This document shows positions 25,715 to 33,367 of a stretch of DNA of 64,000 nt, one piece after another. A program made the translations under genes and the position numbers. The notes beneath the pieces are model-generated. The model was not told the origin of the DNA. It was given only the letters and a program-made list of their open reading frames with translations, and made no database searches. The number at the start of each line of letters is the position of its first letter. Position 1 is the stretch's first letter. This DNA comes from Litorivita sp040371945 (lineage in GTDB: Bacteria > Pseudomonadota > Alphaproteobacteria > Rhodobacterales > Rhodobacteraceae), in the NCBI RefSeq assembly GCF_040371945.1, contig NZ_BAABWS010000001.1:1860001-1924000 (forward strand), given 5' to 3'.

Positions 25715-26066
25715 TCTCTTCTGCATTTTTTCGATTTATTATTGAATACCTGTTCCGTGATCTCCGCGATTGGCAAGCGGTGATAGCTTGCCTCAATTGC
25801 TCTTTGGAGTGCAGAAGCGAGTGGTATCCCAGTCTGTCGAAGCGCTAAGGTAGCGAACACTCACCGTATGCTGATTGTACAAATGAACGGAGTCAGCTGC
25901 TTGACGAAATCGACCGAAGCTAATATCAAAACTTTGGCCTTCACGCAGGCCGGTGTGCCCGCCATGCAAAGCTAAGCAGCGTATTCAGCTTTGAATTGAC
26001 ACACTGCGCAAGTGGCGCGGGATGATTAGCAGCGGGCACCTAGTCAGATCCTTTTGGAGATGACAC
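25715..26066. other. Non-coding stretch with two inverted repeats
   Basis: About 350 bp with no gene. GGCAAGC/GCTTGCC (25772-25792, 7-base loop) and CAAAGCT/AGCTTTG (25967-25992, 12-base spacer) could end transcription of the upstream pair or be regulatory. Neither has a T tract. Confidence 0.45.
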
Positions 26067-27176
26067 ATGACAGACTATCAGATGAAAAAGATTAGAACCT
26101 TGGGCAAGCGGTATGCGCGTGCGACTGCAATGGCACACACTGACGCTTTGAACCTCCTGGCCATGGAGTTTGGCTTCGCTCACTGGAAAGCTCTTACGGA
26201 TGAGGTGAAGGAAGGTTGGCAGCCGAGTGAAGAAGCGCTCGCTCAGGTCGAAGAATTCGTGCGCAAAGCAGGTGCCATACCGGATGCAAGAAATGACGCC
26301 TCGCACTTCCACGAACCAGAACCGGAAAACGGAGAGCTTTGCGGTCATCAATTTCAGATTGGAAGCTCGCTCGGGGATGTTTTCGTCTCGGGGAACGGAT
26401 GGGATTTGCGCATTCCAGAAGCTCCCTTCAAAGCACCTATTGTTGAAATTGATGAACGCTACGCAGAAACCAGCCCAGTCAAAGATCCAAGCTTTCTGGC
26501 CAAACTTATTGAGCTCGCACAAGAGCGCAGTAAACGGATCCGCGCGCAGATGGCAGTCGATTGGCCGCGTCGGTCGACAAAAGCAGATCTCGACGGCGTA
26601 GCAAGACATCCACTGCGAGGGGGAGAAGCCTCAACCTGGTACTGTCACAGCTGTGATGCACAAATTGCTGGTTCACAATTGGCTGAGAACTATTGGCATT
26701 GCCCCAACTGCGGCACGCACCCTCTCAACATCCACGCTGAGCCGTTTGATGATCAGCTTCCTAGTAAGCCAGTGCAGACGCCAGTTGCGGCGCAACGAGA
26801 GAAGCCGGAGGTACGGATTGTGGAACCTAGGCTTACTCTGCACTTGAACGAGGAAACCGTCTCGACATTGATCCGGTGTGCTTTGCTCGAGGATGCGGCA
26901 TCAGTCAACGAACGGCTAGGCGCAATGCGAGCAGAAATCAGCCTCTTAGACGGAGAAGAGGTTTTGATCACATTTGACGAGATGTGGCCTGAAAACAAGG
27001 AGCCAACTTCAGCATTGGCGGTCGCAGAAAAGCTGGGGCTTGAAGTTGAGCAAGAGGTTTCGTTTTCAACGGGGCCATTTGCTTGGCCGGACTTGGGACA
27101 CATGACTTCAGGCACCGCAGATTTTACCGAAGCACTGCTGAAGGCTTATGAAAGCCGCGGTGTGATCAAGCGGTGA
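26067..27176 (+). CDS. Zinc-ribbon-containing protein of unknown function
   Basis: A 369-residue protein. Residues 1-50 (KKIRTLGKRYARATAMAHTDALNL broken by LAMEFGFAHWKALTDE) resemble a short helical module found at the ends of various accessory proteins. A four-cysteine zinc ribbon lies at about residues 192-214 (WYCHSCDAQ and YWHCPNCG). A C-terminal region of about 120 residues (LHLNEETVSTLIRCALLED) has mixed alpha/beta character. GGAG precedes the ATG. It is cargo, possibly defence-related by location, convergent with the McrBC operon. I cannot assign a function. Confidence 0.55.
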   Translation: MTDYQMKKIRTLGKRYARATAMAHTDALNLLAMEFGFAHWKALTDEVKEGWQPSEEALAQVEEFVRKAGAIPDARNDASHFHEPEPENGELCGHQFQIGSSLGDVFVSGNGWDLRIPEAPFKAPIVEIDERYAETSPVKDPSFLAKLIELAQERSKRIRAQMAVDWPRRSTKADLDGVARHPLRGGEASTWYCHSCDAQIAGSQLAENYWHCPNCGTHPLNIHAEPFDDQLPSKPVQTPVAAQREKPEVRIVEPRLTLHLNEETVSTLIRCALLEDAASVNERLGAMRAEISLLDGEEVLITFDEMWPENKEPTSALAVAEKLGLEVEQEVSFSTGPFAWPDLGHMTSGTADFTEALLKAYESRGVIKR

Positions 27177-27280
27177 TGCTTTAACGATCCTCAAGTTGGG
27201 TGGTCGGGTACGCAAGCCTGACCATCCGTTTCTCACGCCGAAGCCGCGGTGTGCCGCACCTTATTTCATGAGCGCGCATA

Positions 27281-28351
27281 CTATCCGGTCTCAGCTGTAT
27301 CCAGCAGTCTCAGCTGCCGTTCGAAAATCGATGCGGTGGCAGTCAGGTCAATGGTTCTAAATGAAATTTCATGTCCTTGGACCATCATCATTTCATTTAC
27401 ATAACCTCCCGTCTGCGGGTGGAGCAGAATACCTTTGGCTGACAGGCTAGGGGCATCAGATTCTTGCTCTTGGGTTCGGAGGTAGGAATACATCTGGTAG
27501 AGATACCCGCTCCGCAAGACCTCACTTCGATAGTTTGAAGAGGTCAAAATTTTCGTGAACTTCGTATCGATGACCACACGGCGTCCCGATTGGGCATGGT
27601 TCAATTCGATGTCTGTCTGCATGCCAGGAAGGATCCCATACAGGCCTGAACTCGCGTCAGAAACCGGCCAGGAAATGCGGCGACCCTGCGCAATGTGCCA
27701 CCCCTTGGGCTCCAATTGAATTCGACAAGCGTTGCCGACTGCGCGTTCGAAAAGTCGCCGGATTAGGTGCTCGGTTGTTTCATCGCCAGGTTGCAGGGCG
27801 TTGCCTTCGATTTTCGTTGGAATGCTACCGTCAAACACCATGCGTGCGAGCGCGACCATCATTCGATCTGCGCTCTCGTTCCGTCCGATCTGATCCGTTG
27901 CCAATTGAGCCCGCGAAGGTCGCATACCGGACACACCAAGGCGGGCAAAATCGGCAGCAAGTTTACGACATCGATGGGCCGTTTCGATGTTATCCACCCT
28001 AGCTGCGAGGCGCTCAAGCGCAGTACGCACCAATCTGTTCCGAGGCGTATCCATAACATGTTCTTCGAAGCGGCAGGCGACTTGTCCACGATCCATAAGC
28101 TGAGCAGTTTCAGTCGCCAGCATATCGATGCGACCGCGAACCCGTTGGAGCACTGCCGATTTAGAGCGATACCCTCTGCTTAGGTTCTTTCGCATTCTAT
28201 CTTCGACCACATGCACCAGAAGCCGCCCGATGAGGTCAGGGAGGTCCCTGGCGTCCTCAACATCCCGCTCGTATTTGTCACGAAACTGGACGAGATCCGC
28301 GGCGTATAAGAACAAGATCCAAATGTTTCGGACGGGGATTGGCTTGGACAT
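27281..28351 (-). CDS. mcrC: McrC-type nuclease subunit of a modification-dependent restriction system
   Basis: A 356-residue protein of the McrC family, the endonuclease partner of the McrB GTPase. The start IPVRNIWILFLYA is typical of McrC. The PD-(D/E)xK nuclease core is visible as TDIEL followed by RRVVIDTKFTK, giving catalytic Asp, Asp and Lys about 15 residues apart near position 247-264. The ATG at 28351 overlaps the mcrB TGA (TGATG); a GTG one codon upstream is an alternative. It is the last gene of a five-gene minus-strand operon. Confidence 0.88.
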   Translation of the reverse strand: MSKPIPVRNIWILFLYAADLVQFRDKYERDVEDARDLPDLIGRLLVHVVEDRMRKNLSRGYRSKSAVLQRVRGRIDMLATETAQLMDRGQVACRFEEHVMDTPRNRLVRTALERLAARVDNIETAHRCRKLAADFARLGVSGMRPSRAQLATDQIGRNESADRMMVALARMVFDGSIPTKIEGNALQPGDETTEHLIRRLFERAVGNACRIQLEPKGWHIAQGRRISWPVSDASSGLYGILPGMQTDIELNHAQSGRRVVIDTKFTKILTSSNYRSEVLRSGYLYQMYSYLRTQEQESDAPSLSAKGILLHPQTGGYVNEMMMVQGHEISFRTIDLTATASIFERQLRLLDTAETG

Positions 28352-30144
28352 CACAACCCATTGCGCAAACGCGCCATTGCCTCAGTTGCCCGTTCTGGCG
28401 CGTCGAACCAGTATTCTTCTAACAGTGGCCCAATCTCAGTTTCGATGACATCTTTGAACCAAGTTTTGGCGCCCTCAACGGTTTCGTTTGGGGTCACATA
28501 TGAATGACCTATCCGAAATTGCGGGCCCAAGGATCTGTCAGATGAAATCTCATCGTTGAGTGCGGTCATTTGGGTCCGGATGAAATCGATCGTTTCCCCG
28601 TCGATGCCACGGTCTGAGCACCAGGCAGCCCAAGAGTCGTTTAGAATTGGCTCTAGGGAAACGAATGCAAAACGCCGTCTCAGCGCCAAATCCACAAGCG
28701 CCAAAGAACGATCAGCGACGTTCATTGTGCCAATAATGTAGAGGTTGTCAGGCACATGGACGCGTTCGCCAGGTTGTTTGCGATAAGCGAGCTCGATTGC
28801 ATCTGCTCGACTACGTTTTGTGTTCTCCAGCAGAGTCAGCATTTCACCGAAAACTTGCGCAGGATTGCCACGGTTAATTTCCTCGATGATCAAGACATGG
28901 GCAATGTCAGGTTGAGCACGCGCGACTTCGACGGCTTGAAGAAAAATGCCGTCGGTTATGACGAGGCCATTTGAGCTGGGCCGATAACCTCGTACAAAGT
29001 CTTCGTAAGACAAAGAGGGATGAAACTGCACCGAGCGCAGTTGCCCTGGGCTCGGGTTTCGTTTCCCGATGAGGGCCTTACCCAATCTCTTGGCAAGCCA
29101 TGTCTTACCAGTGCCCGGAGCGCCTTGCAGAATGATGTTTTTCTTACTCTCTATGCGAGAGATCATTCCCTGCAATGTGCCACGCGTCATGAAGCCACCG
29201 TCTGCAATGATGTCGTCTACACCATAGGGCTCAATTGGCTGCTCATCATCCGCTTCTTCTTGTTCTTCAATCGCAGCGAGCGGCTCAATATCTTCCGCAT
29301 ATTTTTCAGCCCAATAGGGGTGTTTGAGGAAGCGTTCGATGTCCTGGTCTTTGTTCTCAAAGGTGAAGCCAACTAGTTGCCGAGCCATTTCATCGTCTTC
29401 GAAACGTGCCCGGGCAACAGTCGTCCGGTATGTGTAAAAGAACCATTCGCGAGGAGGATCTATTTCTTCCCAGGATACTTCGACCGTCTTTCCGTCATCG
29501 TGATTGCCGGTGATCGTCCCAATTGCTTTGATCCGCATCGCGCTGACAGCGCGTTCACGGTTGTCGAATGGCACATCATGTTTACGAGTGTATGTTGCCT
29601 TTATGGCAATTCGATCGCCTTGTTTCATTTGGCGCACGAGGTGCGAAAATTTGTCGTCGTAGCCGTTCTGCCAAATGCCATTTTCTAGGAAGCGAGGCGT
29701 TTGGTCCCCCTCATCCCAAGCCGCGCCCACAAACCAATAGTTCACTCCGTCTGGTACGATTTCGCCTTCAGGTGCCTGGTCCTCGTCCTCGTCGGCCTTG
29801 ATCTCTGTACGCGCCTCGCGAAAGAGCTGGATTGCGAACTCATCAGTCAGCTCAGCGGTTTGTCCCGCATCGGTCAACGCCCAAACACCGCGTTTCGGTG
29901 AATAAAGTAACCCCGCTTTCGTCAGGTAGAATCTGCCCCATGCAACCCGGTTTTCAAACGTGGGGCGGCCATTCTTATTAACCTTTGACATATCTTCGTC
30001 TGAGAACTCGTACCTACGTGCGATCTCATCAAAAACTTCTCTCGGCTTCGCCTGACCGCCTAGATCTCTTAGCACTTCGATTAATGGGCCGAAGTAGCTA
30101 ACAAATTGGGGCACCCCTTCGATTTTCTGTTCAAATAGTCTCAC
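28351..30144 (-). CDS. mcrB: McrB-type AAA+ GTPase with Mrr_N and EVE-like N-terminal domains
   Basis: A 597-residue motor and recognition subunit. Residues 1-95 form a winged-helix region like the N-terminus of Mrr. Residues about 135-245 (YWFVGAAWDEGDQTPRFLEN; DRIAIKATYTRK) resemble an EVE/PUA-like modified-base reader. The AAA+ domain has Walker A GAPGTGKTW near 341, Walker B VLIIEEINRGNPAQ near 417-430 and GTMNVADRSLALVDLALRRR near 472, the McrB signature. I chose GTG at 30144 because AGGTGGAG lies 6 bases ahead; GTG at 30156 is also open. Confidence 0.85.
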   Translation of the reverse strand: MRLFEQKIEGVPQFVSYFGPLIEVLRDLGGQAKPREVFDEIARRYEFSDEDMSKVNKNGRPTFENRVAWGRFYLTKAGLLYSPKRGVWALTDAGQTAELTDEFAIQLFREARTEIKADEDEDQAPEGEIVPDGVNYWFVGAAWDEGDQTPRFLENGIWQNGYDDKFSHLVRQMKQGDRIAIKATYTRKHDVPFDNRERAVSAMRIKAIGTITGNHDDGKTVEVSWEEIDPPREWFFYTYRTTVARARFEDDEMARQLVGFTFENKDQDIERFLKHPYWAEKYAEDIEPLAAIEEQEEADDEQPIEPYGVDDIIADGGFMTRGTLQGMISRIESKKNIILQGAPGTGKTWLAKRLGKALIGKRNPSPGQLRSVQFHPSLSYEDFVRGYRPSSNGLVITDGIFLQAVEVARAQPDIAHVLIIEEINRGNPAQVFGEMLTLLENTKRSRADAIELAYRKQPGERVHVPDNLYIIGTMNVADRSLALVDLALRRRFAFVSLEPILNDSWAAWCSDRGIDGETIDFIRTQMTALNDEISSDRSLGPQFRIGHSYVTPNETVEGAKTWFKDVIETEIGPLLEEYWFDAPERATEAMARLRNGL

Positions 30145-30195
30145 GAGTAGCTCCACCTATCATCTATATGTAAAAGCCCGGAAATCAGTGGGCCA

Positions 30196-31095
30196 TCACT
30201 GCTTAAAACAATTCTCTCTGTGCCAGGTTACAAACTCAGTCCTTGGCCGGTTGGCGAGGCGATCCGGCACCAAGATCTTGCCGGATGAGTTGATCATCGA
30301 TGTCACGGCTTCGATATCGTTGCTCTGGCGGGAAACCAGAATAGTTAGGTCGTCTGCCAACCCAACGAGGCCGCGATCAAACATCCAATGCGCTGTTCCA
30401 GACAAGGCGAGCCCGTTGCTGACGATGTCGGGGCCGTCATGCTCTACCGGTCTGATATGAGCGGCTTCCACTTCAGCTCGGCCACCGCCGTTGATGAGAC
30501 GTAAACCAGTTATTGCGCAGCGCTCGCCATAGGCGCGCAGGACGTTCTTTCGGAAATTACGATCCCGAACCGCGCGATTGGTAAGCTGGTTGACGCGTTC
30601 TCGTGCGGGCATGTGTTGGAAAGGTGTTTGTGCGTCCTGAAAACCTGGCATCTGCATCGTGTCGCCCACGCGAGGCAGGATGTCCTCATCCCGTCCAAGA
30701 CCACGTTCAACTATTCGGGCAAAGTCTTCAGCTGCAAGGGTTCTTACCGCGGCTTGCGCGCGTCCGGATATCTTGCCTTGATCGTTCAGCAATCCTCTTT
30801 CGACGATTGAATTCTCGTCCCGGAATGAAACAGGGTCGCCGAAATCAAGATACGTTCCCGGCTCGATCACCGCCAAGAACATGTCCTGCTTCCTAGGATC
30901 CGGAATGATCTCCTGGACCTTGGCGACAGCAAAATAGCCTTTGGTCTCTTTGACCTTGCTTGGCTCTAGGTAGACGATCCAATCCCCTTCGCACTGTTGG
31001 GCACGCGAGAGGTATTGCTTGGGAAACTGATACCGCTCCGAGGGAATGTCGTCGTAAATCGAGTCGCTGCGATGGATGAAAATACCAAAGGCCAT
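30196..31095 (-). CDS. HNH endonuclease with N-terminal reader-like domain
   Basis: A 299-residue protein. The C-terminal HNH domain (about residues 185-245) shows YGERCAITGLRL, VEAAHIRPVEHDG, SNGLAL and HWMFDRGL, with His213, Asn227 and His236 as likely catalytic residues. Residues 20-95 (LSRAQQCEGDWIVYLEPSKV; GYFAVAKVQEIIPDP) look like a PUA/EVE-type beta barrel, often a modified-base sensor. It starts 4 bp after the small membrane-protein gene and lies ahead of mcrB in the same operon, so a joint restriction role is likely. A bisulfite- or methyl-dependent specificity cannot be read from sequence. Confidence 0.78.
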   Translation of the reverse strand: MAFGIFIHRSDSIYDDIPSERYQFPKQYLSRAQQCEGDWIVYLEPSKVKETKGYFAVAKVQEIIPDPRKQDMFLAVIEPGTYLDFGDPVSFRDENSIVERGLLNDQGKISGRAQAAVRTLAAEDFARIVERGLGRDEDILPRVGDTMQMPGFQDAQTPFQHMPARERVNQLTNRAVRDRNFRKNVLRAYGERCAITGLRLINGGGRAEVEAAHIRPVEHDGPDIVSNGLALSGTAHWMFDRGLVGLADDLTILVSRQSNDIEAVTSMINSSGKILVPDRLANRPRTEFVTWHRENCFKQ

Positions 31096-31099
31096 CGGA

Positions 31100-31396
31100 T
31101 CACCCGCGTTGGAGGCGTTCCAGTTTTCGATCGGCTGCGCGAAGGGTCAGCACCGCACCTGTCAAAAATGGAAGTGCCAATCCAGCTGCACCGATTGCGA
31201 AAATCATGATGGTGGCCAAAACTGAGTATTCTGCGGTCTGTTGTGCCAGTGATAGTCGACCCAAGCCAATCAGGTAGAACACGCTGGTTCCCAGAAAGAT
31301 CAGGTAAAGCGGCCCAAAGGGTTCAATCACCTCACGGCGAGTGCGCTCCAAGACCGAATGCCGCAACATGTTCCAGCGTTTGCTTGCCTTGTTCAC
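31100..31396 (-). CDS. Small two-TM membrane protein in the McrBC operon
   Basis: A 98-residue protein with a basic N-terminus (residues 1-24), two hydrophobic segments (about 28-46, LYLIFLGTSVFYLIGLG, and 59-85, SVLATIMIFAIGAAGLAL) and a charged tail RAADRKLERLQRG. It starts with GTG, supported by AGGGAG seven bases upstream. The spacing is 4 bp to both neighbours, so it is part of the operon. I know no family for it. It could be a membrane-associated effector or a passenger. Confidence 0.6.
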   Translation of the reverse strand: MNKASKRWNMLRHSVLERTRREVIEPFGPLYLIFLGTSVFYLIGLGRLSLAQQTAEYSVLATIMIFAIGAAGLALPFLTGAVLTLRAADRKLERLQRG

Positions 31397-31400
31397 CAGA

Positions 31401-31823
31401 TTACTCCCTTACCAACTCGATCCATGTGTGCACGTCATCATCCGTCACTTCACGACCTTCGACATGCGATTGATACCAACGAGCCACGATGGCCCCGCGC
31501 TTTTCGCTTTTGATCTTTATGCCCTCTTCGGTGAGGTGCTGATCCAGTGAGCTTTCGATGTGTTTGAGGGCATCGAAATCATGCCCCGCCCGAATGGATT
31601 TGGTGCCCAGAAGTAGCCAGGGTACGTCCACCTCGAACCGCTCACCCATCGCGACCAAGGCTTCTACAGGCATTCCTCGCTGGCCCTTTTCGTAGCTGTG
31701 ATACGCGCGCGGTGAGACACCGATAGCTTCGGCCATGGCCGCTTGTGAGAAGCCGATTTCATTGCGAGCAATGGTGAGACGAGCACCCATTGCAGCAAAA
31801 AGATCAGCAGGTTTCTGCGGCAT
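31401..31823 (-). CDS. XRE-family (Cro/CI-type) regulator heading the McrBC operon
   Basis: A 140-residue regulator with a helix-turn-helix at residues 8-65 (LTIARNEIGFSQAAMAEAIG, then SPRAYHSYEKGQRGMPVEAL). The C-terminal half is acidic and helical (HIESSLDQHLTEEGIKIKSE). The ATG at 31823 gives the normal length; the open frame to 31937 adds 38 poorly supported residues. It is divergent from the excisionase gene and could control both directions. Its place at the head of a restriction operon resembles control proteins of restriction-modification systems. Confidence 0.78.
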   Translation of the reverse strand: MPQKPADLFAAMGARLTIARNEIGFSQAAMAEAIGVSPRAYHSYEKGQRGMPVEALVAMGERFEVDVPWLLLGTKSIRAGHDFDALKHIESSLDQHLTEEGIKIKSEKRGAIVARWYQSHVEGREVTDDDVHTWIELVRE

Positions 31824-31978
31824 CTGAATTTTCCAATTGACTACTTCGCCGAAATTCGCGAACTTTGCAAAAAATGACGAACATTTACATTTAATCACAT
31901 CTGACCACGTCAGAAGGTGCAGAACAAGCGATTCCATGCGTGTCGCCGATTCAACTTAAGCGGACAAGGACGACTGAA

Positions 31979-32326
31979 ATGGCAGAGACCAACTATTCAG
32001 ACAGCTCTCAGATCTTGGGGCTTGGGAAGACGCCCGCCCAATGGGTCGAAGTCATGGCCGGGATGGGGATCGATATTTCAGAACGCACCTTGCGCGAACG
32101 CGCCAATGAGACGGGCGCATTCTATCGCCTTGGGCGGACCATGCTCATCACGCCCGCGCAGATTGATACGATTTTTGAAGGAGGCCAGTCATGCCGCTCC
32201 AAATTTACAAGAGGGGCCGTGTCTACTGGGCCAAGGGGTGGATTGAATACAACGGCAGGCCAATCGCCGGCCCATACCGGCGAAGCACTAAGGCATCTAC
32301 AGAAGAGGGCGCACGGGACTGGATAA
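31979..32326 (+). CDS. Excisionase-like helix-turn-helix protein
   Basis: A 115-residue protein. The N-terminal 65 residues form a small helix-turn-helix (TPAQWVEVMAGMGIDISERT; GAFYRLGRTMLITPAQIDTI) like AlpA/Xis directionality factors. The last 45 residues overlap the integrase gene in another frame. AAGGA lies 9 bases ahead of the ATG. The arrangement xis-int with a long overlap is usual for tRNA-integrated elements. Function is inferred from position and the small HTH. Confidence 0.65.
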   Translation: MAETNYSDSSQILGLGKTPAQWVEVMAGMGIDISERTLRERANETGAFYRLGRTMLITPAQIDTIFEGGQSCRSKFTRGAVSTGPRGGLNTTAGQSPAHTGEALRHLQKRAHGTG

Positions 32327-33273
32327 ACGATGAGACCGAACGTCAGATCCGTCGCTACGTTGTGGGCGACGAACCGAGCAAGACGTTCTCCGATGCAATC
32401 ATGCTCTACAACGCGTCCCCAAAAGCAGCGAAGCAGTTGATCCCGATTGTCGAAGCAATCGGCGACCTGTCGTTGAGCGCAATTTCCGGTGCTTTACTAA
32501 AGAGCCTTGGGCCGAAACTGAAACCCAAAGCGTCGACCGATACCTGGTGGCGTGAAATCGTGACGCCTGCGAGTGCAGTGATCAACAACGCGCATGAGCT
32601 CGAGGGAACGCCTCTGATCCGCGTGAAACCCTACGACAAGTTCGAGCGGATCGCTCAGGATAAGCGACGAGGAAAGCTGAGCCGCGTCGAGCGCACACCG
32701 GCTGACAAGGAATGGATCGAGGCGTTTTGCCGTGCGGCCGATCCGTACAACGCCGCGCTGGTCCGTTTTATGTTTGAGACGGCTGCGCGAATTGATCAGG
32801 CCGTATCATTGGAGCCAGACGATCTAAGGCGACACGAAAACAAAGTTCGGGTAAAGGCCCAGAAGGGACATCCGGAAAGCTGGATCACTGTTTCGCCTCA
32901 GATGATGGAAGAGCTGCTCGCGCTTCCACCGAAGCGCCCAAAGAACCGGAAGACCGGCAAGCTGATGAAAGCGCGCATCTTCGGCTATGGCAGCTCGACA
33001 GGTTACAACACGCGCTGGAAGACTATCTGCAAGCGCGCGGGCATCCCGTACCTTTCTGCCCACCCCGCAGGACGGCACGGCTTCTTCACTGAGCTGGTTG
33101 TACGCCAGGGTGTAGACCCAGTCACTGCAGCCAAGGCTGGCCGCTGGTCTGACCCCAATTTGCCTATGCGGATTTATGCCCACGCAGAGACCGACGAGGC
33201 CGACATTAGGGCCCGTTTTCGTACAAACCATGTACAGGACGACGCTGTACAAACACCCAACAGTAAGAAATAA
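32191..33273 (+). CDS. Tyrosine recombinase / integrase of the element
   Basis: A 360-residue phage-type integrase. The catalytic domain shows the first Arg at about 200 (ETAARIDQAVSLEPDDL), a Lys-containing beta hairpin (RVKAQKGHPESW), the HPAGRHGF box (His291/Arg295), Trp319 (AGRWSDPNL) and the nucleophile Tyr329 (RIYAHAETD). The strong SD AAGGAGG (32178-32184) fixes the start. It sits next to attR and transcribes toward it; its 3' end carries the putative arm-type sites. It should cut and join the tRNA-Arg att sites. Confidence 0.93.
   Translation: MPLQIYKRGRVYWAKGWIEYNGRPIAGPYRRSTKASTEEGARDWINDETERQIRRYVVGDEPSKTFSDAIMLYNASPKAAKQLIPIVEAIGDLSLSAISGALLKSLGPKLKPKASTDTWWREIVTPASAVINNAHELEGTPLIRVKPYDKFERIAQDKRRGKLSRVERTPADKEWIEAFCRAADPYNAALVRFMFETAARIDQAVSLEPDDLRRHENKVRVKAQKGHPESWITVSPQMMEELLALPPKRPKNRKTGKLMKARIFGYGSSTGYNTRWKTICKRAGIPYLSAHPAGRHGFFTELVVRQGVDPVTAAKAGRWSDPNLPMRIYAHAETDEADIRARFRTNHVQDDAVQTPNSKK
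33219..33254 (+). repeat. Putative arm-type sites at the right end
   Basis: GTACAAAC at 33221 and 33247, with GTACAGGA between them at 33232, all inside the integrase 3' coding end. The block 33219-33239 matches 21317-21337 at the left end at 17 of 21 positions. Confidence 0.5.
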
Positions 33274-33299
33274 CAAAAGGAATAGCGCTATGAACGGTT

Positions 33300-33346
33300 C
33301 CCTCCTAAGGGGCAGGTTGCAGGTTCGAATCCTGCCGGGGTCGCCA
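33300..33346 (+). repeat. attR core, truncated copy of tRNA-Arg 3' end
   Basis: An exact 47 bp repeat of 21169-21215. It lacks the 5' half of a tRNA, so it is not a functional gene. Confidence 0.95.
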
Positions 33347-33367
33347 TACGCGGGTCTGTGCCGGGCG

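Larger units (their letters stand above)
21169..33346. mobile_element. Integrative mobilizable element in tRNA-Arg(CCT), about 12.1 kb
   Basis: The element is bounded by exact 47 bp copies of the tRNA 3' end. It carries a replication initiator, mobC, a relaxase, nested mob genes, an excisionase-like gene and a tyrosine integrase at the far end. Cargo is a HEPN-like pair, a zinc-ribbon protein and an XRE/TM/HNH/McrBC operon. No VirB/T4SS or coupling-protein gene is present, so transfer would need a helper. The cargo from about 24.3 to 31.9 kb is visibly A+T-richer than the rep/mob backbone and the chromosome, suggesting separate origins. Confidence 0.93.

Noticed and set aside
29020..29688. 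Plus-strand frames opposite mcrB
   Set aside because: Shadows with no ribosome site or domain; mcrB motifs are complete on the other strand.
33300..33346. Possible second tRNA-Arg
   Set aside because: Only the 3' 47 bases are present; no acceptor 5' strand or D-arm. It is the attR copy.
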